DNA of 64,000 nt from Chlorobium sp. (GCA_005862285.1 SZXW01000007.1:62001-126000), one strand, 5' to 3'; shown: positions 31,429 through 40,902, counted from the first letter of the stretch. Numbers and translations are program-made. Notes: generated by a model from the sequence alone, not told the origin.

Positions 31429-31851
31429 TCAGGCTGATGCTTTCAGAAGACAGTCATCAACAAGAATTTTCCTTCCATGCAACAGCCATTCTCTGACTGT
31501 ATCGACCGGCTTTTCTACAATTGCAGCTATCTGGCTGTGTTTCAATCCCGAAATTTCGCTCAGCAGTACGGAAAGCTTTATGTCTGCTGCCCAGAGTTTC
31601 AGAGAATCGAGAACAGGCAGGAAACTCTTGCAGGATTTTTCGCTTATACAAAAATCGATTTTCTGACCATACCGTTCTACGTAACGTTCTCTGAAAATTC
31701 TTAAAAGATCCGTTTCCTTTCTGCCATTATCCGCATAGATATAGGTTTCCTTAACCAGGTTTCTCGATTCATCCTCGCTTCCTGTCATCCAGTAGGCAAG
31801 GCTATATATATCGTCAAGAATATCGAGGGGTGTTTTTTTTATCTGTGACAT
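31429..31851 (-). CDS. Small sigma-70/ECF-like protein (region 2-like remnant + region 4-like HTH)
   Basis: DDIYSLAYWMTGSEDESRNLVKETYIYA resembles region 2; LLSEISGLKHSQIAAIVEKPVDTVREWLLHGRKIL resembles region 4. Confidence 0.6.
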   Translation of the reverse strand: MSQIKKTPLDILDDIYSLAYWMTGSEDESRNLVKETYIYADNGRKETDLLRIFRERYVERYGQKIDFCISEKSCKSFLPVLDSLKLWAADIKLSVLLSEISGLKHSQIAAIVEKPVDTVREWLLHGRKILVDDCLLKASA

Positions 31852-32040
31852 GTTGCCTCCTTATATTGGATAAATTTTGTCCTGTTTTAATTTATAAAAA
31901 AAATGGGGATTGTAGAGATTTTTTTCATGAATTTCTTAAAAAAGATGTTTTTTATGAAAAAATGTCAGGGACAGGCGTTTTAACAAACGGTCTATGCCTG
32001 ACTGATCATAAACCATTCAACAGGAGTAAAATAACTGCTT

Positions 32041-33108
32041 ATGCAGAGAGATATAAGGAACCTGCTGAATCCTGCCCTGCGCAATATCGCTGTATACAAG
32101 GTTGAAGGGGGGCAGCAGGCGGAAATAAAGCTGAATCAGAACGAGAGTCCTTTTGACCTGCCGGTCTGGCTTAAAGAAGAAATCCTTGGAGAATTTCAAA
32201 GAGAACCATGGAACCGTTATCCCGAGATCCTTCCTTACAAGGGAATGAAAGCATATGCCGATTTTCTGGGTGTATCACTGGATTCGGTCATGATGAGCAA
32301 CGGTTCGAACGAGATGCTTTATACGATATTTCTTGCCTGTCTCGGTCCTGGAAAGCAGGTACTGATTCCCGACCCTTCGTTTTCTCTGTATGAAAAAATT
32401 GCACTGCTCCTGCAGTCGCAGATCATCAGTGTACCGATGCATCCCGGGCTTGATTTCGATACTGAAGCGATCCTTCGGACCGCAAATGATGAAAAGGTCG
32501 ATTTCATCGTCCTTTCAACTCCGAACAATCCTACATCGAAATCCCTCACGATAGACGAGATACGGTTGATTGCCGGATCGGTTGATGCCATCGTGCTTGT
32601 GGACGAAGCTTATATCGAGTTTTCGAGGCAGCGTTCCGCACTCGAACTGATCGATGAACTGCCGAATGTCATTGTTCTGCGCACCATGTCGAAGGCTCTT
32701 GCCCTTGCCGGTATCAGGATCGGTTTCGCCATTTCCAATCCCTTGCTCATGGCCGAGATTTCCAAACCGAAAATTCCTTTCGCTTCTGGCAGGCTTGCCG
32801 AGATAACATTGATGCATGTCCTGGCGAATTATTCCCTTGTCAACGATATGGTTTCATATATACTGAGCCAGCGTGATAAAATCTACGGTGAACTGCTCTC
32901 CATTGATAATATCGAAGTCTTTGCAAGCGATACGAACTTTCTCATTATCAGGGTCAAGGATGCCGTGTCCGTTTTCCGTTCGCTTCATAAAGAAGGTATC
33001 CTTGTTCGAAATGTTTCCGGGTACCATCTGATGGAAAACTGCCTGCGGTTCAATATCGGTCTTGTCGAAGAAAATCAGCGGCTGATCGACAAGCTCAGAA
33101 CCCTTTGA
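32041..33108 (+). CDS. hisC: Histidinol-phosphate aminotransferase
   Basis: KLNQNESPFDLP, NGSNEMLYTIF, STPNNPTSKSL, VDEAYIEFS, RTMSKALALAGIRIGFA. Confidence 0.93.
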   Translation: MQRDIRNLLNPALRNIAVYKVEGGQQAEIKLNQNESPFDLPVWLKEEILGEFQREPWNRYPEILPYKGMKAYADFLGVSLDSVMMSNGSNEMLYTIFLACLGPGKQVLIPDPSFSLYEKIALLLQSQIISVPMHPGLDFDTEAILRTANDEKVDFIVLSTPNNPTSKSLTIDEIRLIAGSVDAIVLVDEAYIEFSRQRSALELIDELPNVIVLRTMSKALALAGIRIGFAISNPLLMAEISKPKIPFASGRLAEITLMHVLANYSLVNDMVSYILSQRDKIYGELLSIDNIEVFASDTNFLIIRVKDAVSVFRSLHKEGILVRNVSGYHLMENCLRFNIGLVEENQRLIDKLRTL

Positions 33109-33109
33109 C

Positions 33110-33652
33110 ATGAATGAATTCAGGAAACTGCACGGTGCGGAAATGAACCGCCTGAGTGCAGATGGGTATGCCAGTGCGCGGAAGCATCCAGTCACGCTCA
33201 TGCTTCACAATATAAGGAGCATGTGGAACGTCGGTTCGATGTTCCGGACGGTTGAAGCTGCCGGTATCGAAAAAATCATTCTTTCCGGATATACGGCAAC
33301 ACCTCCCAGAAAGGAGATCGATAAAACGGCTCTCGGTGCACAGGATATCGTCATGTGGGAGTATTGTGCCGAACCAGCAGAAGCCCTCGAGTCAATGAAA
33401 AGAGAGGGGACAACAATTTTCGGACTTGAAATTACTGAAGGAAGCCGTCCTTATCACCGGATTGAAAAAAGTGATTTTCCAATCTGCCTGATTGTTGGAA
33501 ATGAAGTTGAAGGTATTGAAGATGATGTTCTCAATAGATGCGACGGGGTACTGGAAATTCCACAGTACGGGACGAAACACTCTCTAAATGTTGCCGTTGC
33601 GGCAGGCATAGCATTGTTTGAGCTGGTAAGGATTATACGAAGTGATGCGTAA
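33110..33652 (+). CDS. TrmH/SpoU-family RNA 2'-O-methyltransferase
   Basis: HNIRSMWNVGSMFRTVEAAGIEKIILSGYTATPP, CLIVGNEVEGIEDDVLNRCDGVLEIPQYGTKHSLNVAVAAGIALFEL. Confidence 0.93.
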   Translation: MNEFRKLHGAEMNRLSADGYASARKHPVTLMLHNIRSMWNVGSMFRTVEAAGIEKIILSGYTATPPRKEIDKTALGAQDIVMWEYCAEPAEALESMKREGTTIFGLEITEGSRPYHRIEKSDFPICLIVGNEVEGIEDDVLNRCDGVLEIPQYGTKHSLNVAVAAGIALFELVRIIRSDA

Positions 33653-33860
33653 CTTTTTAAATAGAGTTTTTGTTGTCTTGTTTATATTGTCGTGCTGAAG
33701 CAGGAATATCGTGAGCTTTTTTTCTTCAGACGTTGCAGGTTAAAAATCATAGATGCATATTTGATAAACGTGTAAGTTTTCCTGCAGAACCGGAAATGTT
33801 TGGTAAAACGCTTTACAGAAGTACTCTGAATTGGTCAATCAGCAATAACGTTGTTCTTCA

Positions 33861-34697
33861 ATGCTTCATTACAAGACATATGAACTGGATGATGCTCAGG
33901 CCCCGTGGGTAGTTTTTGTTCACGGCGCCGGCGGCAGTTCATCAATCTGGTTCCTGCAAATCAAGGAGTTTATCAAGCATTTCAATGTGCTGCTGGTCGA
34001 TCTAAGGGGACATGGGAAATCGAAAAGCATTATCATGCACAAGGAAGACCATCACTACAATTTTGAGGATATCACCCGTGATATCATTGACGTGCTTGAT
34101 TCCCTGAAAATAGAAAAAGCTCATTTCATCGGTATATCGCTCGGAACTATTCTCATTCGCAATCTAAGCGAACTTGCTCCTGACAGGGTCAGTTCGATGG
34201 TTATGGGAGGAGCTATCATAAGGCTCAATATCCGTGCCAAAGTGCTTGTAACCATTGGCAATATGTTCAAGCGATTTGTTCCGTACATGTGGCTTTACGG
34301 CTTTTTCGCCTGGATCATCATGCCTCGCGAACGCCACAAGAAATCCCGGCTGCTTTTTGTGAACGAAGCGAAAAAAGTTGCACAGAAAGAGTTCATGCGC
34401 TGGTTCCGCCTGACCTACGAACTGACTCCGCTCCTTAGATATTTCGAAGAAAAAGATACCGGGATTCCCACACTCTATCTGATGGGGGACGAGGACCACA
34501 TGTTCCTGCCCGCCGTCAGGCAAATCGTTATCAGGCACTCGAATTCATGGCTCGAAGTCATCAATGATTCCGGACATGTCTGCAATGTCGATCAGCCAAG
34601 GGAATTCAATGCAAGAGCGATCGTCTTCCTGAAAAAAATATCCTCCGGAAACAGCCAGCCGGTCGATATGCCCGTGGCAGGTCTGGTTGCCTGCTAA
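33861..34697 (+). CDS. Alpha/beta hydrolase
   Basis: VVFVHGAGGSSSIWFLQ, LLVDLRGHGKSK, FIGISLGTILIRNL. Confidence 0.88.
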   Translation: MLHYKTYELDDAQAPWVVFVHGAGGSSSIWFLQIKEFIKHFNVLLVDLRGHGKSKSIIMHKEDHHYNFEDITRDIIDVLDSLKIEKAHFIGISLGTILIRNLSELAPDRVSSMVMGGAIIRLNIRAKVLVTIGNMFKRFVPYMWLYGFFAWIIMPRERHKKSRLLFVNEAKKVAQKEFMRWFRLTYELTPLLRYFEEKDTGIPTLYLMGDEDHMFLPAVRQIVIRHSNSWLEVINDSGHVCNVDQPREFNARAIVFLKKISSGNSQPVDMPVAGLVAC

Positions 34698-35266
34698 ACA
34701 AGGACCTTGTTGAAGTGGTTCATCGAGTGCTCGATACCATTGATCGTAAAGTCGAGAGCCGCTTCTGCACAGAAAGGCAGCACCTTATCCATGATTTTCC
34801 GCTCATCTTCACTGAACTTTCCCAGAACGAAAGAAGAAAAGGAGTAGAGCGGTTTTTCGTCTGCTCTTATTCCTATTCTCAACCTCGCGAATTCATCACT
34901 GCCAAGACATTCGATAATGTTTTTCAGGCCGTTCTGGCCTCCAGCCGATCCTTTTGAACGAAGACGAACAGTCCCTGCGGGAAGATTCAGATCATCGCAG
35001 ATAACGAGGATGTCCTTCCTCTCGATTTTATAAAAATTCATTGCAGAAACGACCGCCTGGCCGGAAAGATTCATGTAGGTCATCGGCTTGAGCAGGATCG
35101 CCGGTTCCCGTCCATGGATGATTTTTGCCGCATGGTATTTTCCTTTACCCGCACTGAATAAGCTCCTGAAAGATTCCGCAATTTTTTCCACGACCTCAAA
35201 ACCCACATTGTGCCGGGTTCCAAGATAGCGGGATTCCGGATTTCCAAGACCGACAAGTAATTTCAT
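34694..35266 (-). CDS. pth: Peptidyl-tRNA hydrolase
   Basis: MKLLVGLGNPESRYLGTRHNVGFEVV, LLKPMTYMNLSGQAV, VICDDLNLPAGTVRLRSKGSAGGQNGLKNI; start 35266 preferred. Confidence 0.95.
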   Translation of the reverse strand: MKLLVGLGNPESRYLGTRHNVGFEVVEKIAESFRSLFSAGKGKYHAAKIIHGREPAILLKPMTYMNLSGQAVVSAMNFYKIERKDILVICDDLNLPAGTVRLRSKGSAGGQNGLKNIIECLGSDEFARLRIGIRADEKPLYSFSSFVLGKFSEDERKIMDKVLPFCAEAALDFTINGIEHSMNHFNKVLV

Positions 35267-35559
35267 GGCATTCAGCAAAAATTTTTCGAGAGGGCTTGAA
35301 GGTTTCAAGTTCCCGGATGAGTTAAAAAGAGAATAGAATATAGCAGAGTGATCAATCAATCAGGAAATGAAGATTGATGTTATCCGGTAAAACAGCCTCA
35401 TGAAACGTGCATCACGATATTTTATATGGCTGTATAATCACAAGACGACTGTAAAAAGCATATTGAGAATCGTGAAAAAAGTTGCAAATTACAGCTCCCT
35501 GCATACAACGGGGTTGTTCCTTGTAATAACTCTGCTGGAAAAATCCTTTTTCCGGTGCA

Positions 35560-35592
35560 ATGAAAAAAAACAGTGAAAAAACAGTGCAATGA
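35560..35592 (+). other. Possible upstream micro-ORF MKKNSEKTVQ* overlapping the hppA start
   Basis: ATG 35560; TGA 35590-35592 overlaps hppA ATG 35589 (ATGA). Confidence 0.35.
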
Positions 35593-38015
35593 AAAAAACG
35601 TTTAAAGTGACGTGGTGGGCCAGAGCTGTTTCGGTTCTGGGAGGCCTCGGGATTTTGCTGCAGGCGCAGAACGCCTTTGCAAGCGAGGCTGATCTTGTAT
35701 TACCGGATTTGAATTCGGTAACGTTTCTTGGGGGGATTCCGGGACATACCCTGTTGATGTACGGCCTTTTTGTATGTCTTTTTGGTGTTTTATTCGGCGT
35801 TGTACAGTACATGGGTATCCGCAACCTGCCCGTACACAGTGCCATGCGCGAGATCAGTGAGCTGATTTACGAAACCTGCAAGACCTATCTGATCACTCAG
35901 GGAAAGTTCATTCTCATCCTCTGGGTGCTTGTCGGCGCGATTATTGTTGCCTACTTCGGCTGGCTCAGCCAGTTGGCTGTAACCAAGGTCATCTTCATCC
36001 TGATATGCAGCCTGATCGGTATTGTCGGAAGCTACACGGTTGCATGGTTCGGCATGAGGATCAACACTTTCGCCAACTCGAGAACAGCCTTTGCAAGCCT
36101 CGGTGGAAAACCGTTCCCGACCTATGCCATTCCGCTCAGAGCAGGTATGAGCATCGGTATGCTGCTGATCAGCATCGAACTCTTTGTCATGCTTTGCATT
36201 CTTCTTTATGTTCCCAACGATTACGCAGGCCCTTGCTTCATCGGTTTTGCGATCGGTGAATCGCTCGGCGCTTCGGTGCTTCGTATCGCCGGCGGTATCT
36301 TCACCAAGATTGCCGATATCGGTTCCGACCTCATGAAGATCGTTTTCAAGATCAAGGAAGACGATGCCCGCAACCCCGGTGTTATCGCCGACTGTACCGG
36401 TGACAACGCCGGTGATTCTGTCGGACCTACGGCTGACGGTTTCGAAACCTACGGTGTAACCGGCGTCGCCCTGATCTCTTTCATTCTGCTCGCCATCAAG
36501 GACCCGATCATTCAGGTCATGCTTCTTGTCTGGATTTTCGCCATGCGTCTTGTCATGATCCTTGCCAGCGCTCTTTCCTACGGGCTCAATGCCGCCCTTG
36601 CCAAGGCGAAATACGGCAATGCTGACGAGATGAATTTCGAAAAGCCTCTGATCACCCTTGTCTGGCTTACCTCCATTGTTTCGATCGTGCTTACCTATGC
36701 GGCATCCTTCTACCTGATCCGTACGCTTGGCGACGGGACCATGTGGTGGAAGCTCGCATCGATCATCACCTGCGGCACGGTTGCCGGAGCCCTGATTCCA
36801 GAGCTGGTCAACCGCTTTACCTCCACCGAGTGTGCCCATGTGCGCAACGTGGTGCAGTGCTCGAAAGAAGGTGGAGCCCCGCTGAATATTCTGGCAGGTC
36901 TCGTTGCCGGTAATTTCAGCGCCTACTGGATGGGATTAGCCATTCTTGCGCTTATGGGTGCAGCATACGGCTTCAGCACGCTCGGCCTCGATGTCATGAT
37001 GCTTGCTCCTTCGGTTTTCGCCTTCGGTCTCGTGGCGTTCGGCTTCCTGAGCATGGGCCCGGTCACGATTGCAGTCGACTCCTACGGTCCGGTAACCGAC
37101 AATGCCCAGTCTGTCTATGAGCTTTCGCTGATCGAAACGCTTCCGAACGTAAAGCAGAACATCCAGAGCGAGTTCGGTTTCCAGCCCAACTTCGACAATG
37201 CAAAACGTTATCTTGAAGCAAATGATGGTGCCGGCAATACTTTCAAGGCAACGGCAAAGCCGGTGCTGATCGGTACCGCCGTGGTCGGTTCGACGACCAT
37301 GATTTTTTCTATTATCATGATTCTGACGAAAGGACTCAGCCCTGATCTGATCGGGAACCTGTCGATTCTTCATCCTCCGTTCCTGCTCGGCCTTCTTGCC
37401 GGAGGTGCGGTCATTTACTGGTTCACCGGGGCGTCTATGAATGCTGTGACCACCGGTGCTTACTATGCCGTCGAGTTCATCAAGAAGAACATCAAGCTCG
37501 AAGGCGTTATAAAAGCCTCGGTCGAGGACAGCAAGAAGGTTGTTGAGATTTGCACGAAGTTCGCCCAGAAAGGCATGATCAACCTTTTCCTTGCCATCTT
37601 CTTCAGCACGCTCGCCTTTGCCTTCCTCGATTCGTATTTCTTTATCGGCTATCTCGTCTCGATCGCCCTTTTCGGTCTCTATCAGGCAATCTTCATGGCC
37701 AACGCCGGCGGTGCCTGGGATAACGCGAAGAAGGTCGTTGAGACTGAGCTTAATGCAAAAGGCACAGAGCTTCACGACGCCACCATCGTGGGTGACACGG
37801 TCGGCGATCCGTTCAAGGATACCTCTTCGGTGGCCCTGAACCCGATCATCAAGTTCACCACCCTGTTCGGTCTGCTTGCCATTGAACTGGCCATCAAGCT
37901 TTCAGTGGATCAGAAACCCCTGGTGTTGGGTCTTGCAGTGCTCTTTTTTGTACTGTCGATGGTCTATGTCACCCGTTCCTTCTACTCGATGAGGATCAAG
38001 GTGGACGCTCACTGA
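35589..38015 (+). CDS. hppA: Membrane-bound ion-pumping pyrophosphatase, divergent clade
   Basis: KEDDARNPGVIADCTGDNAGDSVGPTADGFETYG, VDSYGPVTDNAQ, GGAWDNAKK, VGDTVGDPFKDTSS. Confidence 0.93.
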   Translation: MKKTFKVTWWARAVSVLGGLGILLQAQNAFASEADLVLPDLNSVTFLGGIPGHTLLMYGLFVCLFGVLFGVVQYMGIRNLPVHSAMREISELIYETCKTYLITQGKFILILWVLVGAIIVAYFGWLSQLAVTKVIFILICSLIGIVGSYTVAWFGMRINTFANSRTAFASLGGKPFPTYAIPLRAGMSIGMLLISIELFVMLCILLYVPNDYAGPCFIGFAIGESLGASVLRIAGGIFTKIADIGSDLMKIVFKIKEDDARNPGVIADCTGDNAGDSVGPTADGFETYGVTGVALISFILLAIKDPIIQVMLLVWIFAMRLVMILASALSYGLNAALAKAKYGNADEMNFEKPLITLVWLTSIVSIVLTYAASFYLIRTLGDGTMWWKLASIITCGTVAGALIPELVNRFTSTECAHVRNVVQCSKEGGAPLNILAGLVAGNFSAYWMGLAILALMGAAYGFSTLGLDVMMLAPSVFAFGLVAFGFLSMGPVTIAVDSYGPVTDNAQSVYELSLIETLPNVKQNIQSEFGFQPNFDNAKRYLEANDGAGNTFKATAKPVLIGTAVVGSTTMIFSIIMILTKGLSPDLIGNLSILHPPFLLGLLAGGAVIYWFTGASMNAVTTGAYYAVEFIKKNIKLEGVIKASVEDSKKVVEICTKFAQKGMINLFLAIFFSTLAFAFLDSYFFIGYLVSIALFGLYQAIFMANAGGAWDNAKKVVETELNAKGTELHDATIVGDTVGDPFKDTSSVALNPIIKFTTLFGLLAIELAIKLSVDQKPLVLGLAVLFFVLSMVYVTRSFYSMRIKVDAH

Positions 38016-38040
38016 GCGATACAAACATCGCAACCAGAAA

Positions 38041-38071
38041 GGGAGGTGCAGCAATGCGCCTCCCTTTTTTT
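38041..38071 (+). terminator. Rho-independent terminator after hppA
   Basis: GGGAGGTGCAGCAATGCGCCTCCCTTTTTTT. Confidence 0.9.
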
Positions 38072-38155
38072 ATTCCCGCCTTTTTGCTTTCATCACAGCG
38101 TTCGGTATATAGGAGGTATGGATGTCAGGAAAGCATTAAATTGTCCGGGATACCG

Positions 38156-38608
38156 ATGAAACTCTGCAGAGTGCATAAAGGCGGCGTTATGGATTTCTAT
38201 TCGGCCGACCTCTCCACCGAACTTTCCCTGCCTTTTGCCGAAACCGGCGTAGCTGCGGGATTTCCGTCGCCGGCCGACGATTTCATGGAGCTCAGCCTCG
38301 ACCTCAACAAGGCACTTATCCAGCATCCTGCAGCCACTTTTTATGCAAGGGTGAAAGGAACATCCATGACCGACGCAGGTATCGAAGACGGGGATATTCT
38401 CCTGATCGACAAGTCCCTCGACCCGAAAGACGGCGATATCGCGGTCTGTTTCCTCGACGGGGAGTTCACCGTCAAGCGTATCGCATGCAGGGAAGAGGGC
38501 CTTTTCCTGGTTCCGGCGAACAATGAGTTCCGGCCCATCAGGATCACAGATGAGAACGATTTCCTAGTCTGGGGGGTCGTGACCTACATCATCCACAAGG
38601 CACGTTAA
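38156..38608 (+). CDS. umuD: UmuD-like S24 autoproteolytic subunit of DNA polymerase V
   Basis: AAGFPSPADDFMELSLDLNKALIQHPAATFYARVKGTSMTDAGIEDGDILLIDKSLDPKDGDIAVCFLDGEFTVKRI: cleavage-site region plus Ser/Lys catalytic motifs. Start 38156 or 38189. Confidence 0.93.
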   Translation: MKLCRVHKGGVMDFYSADLSTELSLPFAETGVAAGFPSPADDFMELSLDLNKALIQHPAATFYARVKGTSMTDAGIEDGDILLIDKSLDPKDGDIAVCFLDGEFTVKRIACREEGLFLVPANNEFRPIRITDENDFLVWGVVTYIIHKAR

Positions 38609-38620
38609 GGAGGGCTCACC

Positions 38621-39901
38621 ATGTTTGCCCTGGTTGACTGCAACAATTTCTACGTTTCATGCGAGCGGGTTTTCAATCCTGCGCTCTGCGGCAGACCGGT
38701 GGTGGTGCTTTCCAACAACGACGGCTGCTTCATCGCCCGTTCGGAGGAGGCCAAGGCGATCGGGCTCGGCATGGGAGCCCCTGCCTTCAAGAGCGAGCAT
38801 TTGCTCCGCAGGCACAAGGTGGCACTCTATTCGGCAAATTTCACCCTCTACGGCGACATGTCCGCCCGCGTCATGAACACGCTTGCCGGATTTTCGCCTG
38901 ATATCGAGATCTATTCCATAGACGAATGTTTTCTCGGCCTCGATGGCTTCGGGCGCTTCGACCTCGAAGAGTATGCCCGCCGGATACGCCGGACGGTGCA
39001 CCGAAACACCGGCATTCCCGTCAGTATCGGTATAGGGCCGACGAAAACCCTCGCCAAGGCGGCAAACCGCATGGCGAAGAAAAACCATGCCCTGCAGGGC
39101 GTCGCCATACTGCGGTCCGAAGCAGATATCCATGCAGCCCTGAAAACCATGGATGTCGAACAAGTCTGGGGAATCGGTCACCGCTACGCAGCATTCCTGC
39201 AGGAGAGAGATGTTTATACCGCGCTCGATTTCGCCCGGCTTCCGGCGCCATGGGTGCGCAAACACCTGCATATCACCGGAGCGAGGGTGCAGGAAGAGCT
39301 GAACGGCCGTTCCTGCCTCGCGCTTGAACTGGTGCGTCCTGCGAAACAGACCATCTGCACCTCCCGCTCCTTCGGTTCGCCGGTAAGCGCATTTGAAGGG
39401 CTGCAGCATGCCGTGGCGCACTTCACTTCGAAATGCGCCTTAAAACTGCGGCGTGAGCATTCGAAGGCATCGCTGCTGACCGTCTTTGCCTGCACCAGCC
39501 CTTTTGCACCGAAAGAGGAGCGGTACTGGGGCACACGGACGATCGGCCTTTCCGAGCCATCGAACGATACCATCGTGCTGCTTGCCGCCGCACAGCGGAC
39601 GCTCGCCGCTCTTTTCAGGACAGGGTACGCATACAAGAAAGCCGGGGTGATCGTCGGCGGCATGGTGCCCTGCGGAAGCCCCGGGCAGACAGTGCTTCCG
39701 CTCTTCGATGAGGGAATGCTGCCGGAAAAAGAGGTTCGCTCCGGTCTGGTCATGGAGGCGATCGACCGGCTGAATGCCCGTTACGGCCCCGGCACGGTAC
39801 GCATGGCTTCGGATGTCCGGTCCGGATGGAAACAGCGGCAGGAAAGGCTTTCCCCGCATTACACCACCTCCTGGAACGACATTATCGAGGTCAGGACATG
39901 A
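38621..39901 (+). CDS. umuC: UmuC-like Y-family DNA polymerase V catalytic subunit
   Basis: FALVDCNNFYVSCERVFNPALCGRPVVVLSNNDGCFIARSEEAKAIG, YSIDECFLGL, IGIGPTKTLAKAANRMAKK. Confidence 0.96.
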   Translation: MFALVDCNNFYVSCERVFNPALCGRPVVVLSNNDGCFIARSEEAKAIGLGMGAPAFKSEHLLRRHKVALYSANFTLYGDMSARVMNTLAGFSPDIEIYSIDECFLGLDGFGRFDLEEYARRIRRTVHRNTGIPVSIGIGPTKTLAKAANRMAKKNHALQGVAILRSEADIHAALKTMDVEQVWGIGHRYAAFLQERDVYTALDFARLPAPWVRKHLHITGARVQEELNGRSCLALELVRPAKQTICTSRSFGSPVSAFEGLQHAVAHFTSKCALKLRREHSKASLLTVFACTSPFAPKEERYWGTRTIGLSEPSNDTIVLLAAAQRTLAALFRTGYAYKKAGVIVGGMVPCGSPGQTVLPLFDEGMLPEKEVRSGLVMEAIDRLNARYGPGTVRMASDVRSGWKQRQERLSPHYTTSWNDIIEVRT

Positions 39902-40902
39902 ATCTTGCGGAAAGTAGCGGAACGGAAACGGTTGCCGGGCACACCGGAAAACCATCTCATACCAGCCGGGGAAAAAAGAACATGATCATCAGTGCGAGCC
40001 GGAGAAGCGATATCCCGGCTTTTTACAGCGGTTGGTTCATGAACCGCCTGAGAGCGGGGGAGGTGCTGGTGCGCAATCCCATGCAGCCAAGGCAGGTCAG
40101 CCGGATCGAACTTTCCCCGGACACGGTCGATGGCATTGTGTTCTGGACGAAGAATCCGGCAGATTTTCTTCAGAACCTGCCGGAAATAGATGCCATGGGG
40201 TACCGGTACTATTTCCTTTTCACCATCACGCCTTACGGCAGCACTATCGAGCCCGGACTTCCCGGAAAGCAATCGGTTATTGAAACCTTCCGGCAGCTCT
40301 CCGGAATGATCGGGCCGGAAAGAACGGTCTGGCGGTACGACCCCGTTATCCTGACACCGGAACTGACGCCCGAATTGCATACAAAGGCGTTCGAGCGGCT
40401 TTCGGAAGAACTTGCAGGGTATACTGAACGGTGCATCCTGAGCTTTCTCGACGAATACCGCAAGGTGAAAGCCCGGATGCGCCATATTCCCTGGAGCCTT
40501 CCCGACAGGGCCGTCATGAGCGCACTGGCGGAACAGTTCTTCCGCACTGCGGAAGGGCATGGTATCAGGCTTTTTACCTGCAGCGAAGATATCGATCTTT
40601 CATGTTCCGGTATCGGGCACAGCCGATGTATCGACAGGGAGCTGATGGAGCGCATCGGAGGAAGAGCTTTGCAGGGCGTGAGAAAAGATCAGGGCCAGCG
40701 CAAGGCATGCGGCTGCATGGAAAGCCGCGATATCGGAACGTATGACACCTGTGCGCACGGCTGCCTCTACTGTTATGCCATATCCAGCCATCAGGCGGTT
40801 TCCCGGGCACGGCATTCGTTTGATCCTTTTTCACCAATGCTTTGCGACCGTCTGCGGGGCGACGAGGTCATCTCCGTTTATCCAAGCTGCTCGACAAGGT
40901 AG
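39898..40902 (+). CDS. DUF1848 family protein, translationally coupled to umuC
   Basis: IISASRRSDIPAFYSGWFMNRLRAGEVLVRNP and C-terminal CGCMESRDIGTYDTCAHGCLYCYA; ATG 39898 overlaps the umuC TGA (ATGA). Confidence 0.85.
   Translation: MNLAESSGTETVAGHTGKPSHTSRGKKNMIISASRRSDIPAFYSGWFMNRLRAGEVLVRNPMQPRQVSRIELSPDTVDGIVFWTKNPADFLQNLPEIDAMGYRYYFLFTITPYGSTIEPGLPGKQSVIETFRQLSGMIGPERTVWRYDPVILTPELTPELHTKAFERLSEELAGYTERCILSFLDEYRKVKARMRHIPWSLPDRAVMSALAEQFFRTAEGHGIRLFTCSEDIDLSCSGIGHSRCIDRELMERIGGRALQGVRKDQGQRKACGCMESRDIGTYDTCAHGCLYCYAISSHQAVSRARHSFDPFSPMLCDRLRGDEVISVYPSCSTR

Noticed and set aside
35790-36839. 349-aa minus-strand ORF antisense to hppA (also 36936-37775)
   Set aside because: It lies wholly opposite a well-supported pyrophosphatase gene and has a charge-rich, family-less translation; typical of antisense frames in codon-biased genes.
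38657-39753. Long minus-strand ORFs antisense to umuC (254, 179 aa and others)
   Set aside because: Fully overlap a clear UmuC coding sequence; no recognisable domains or independent signals.
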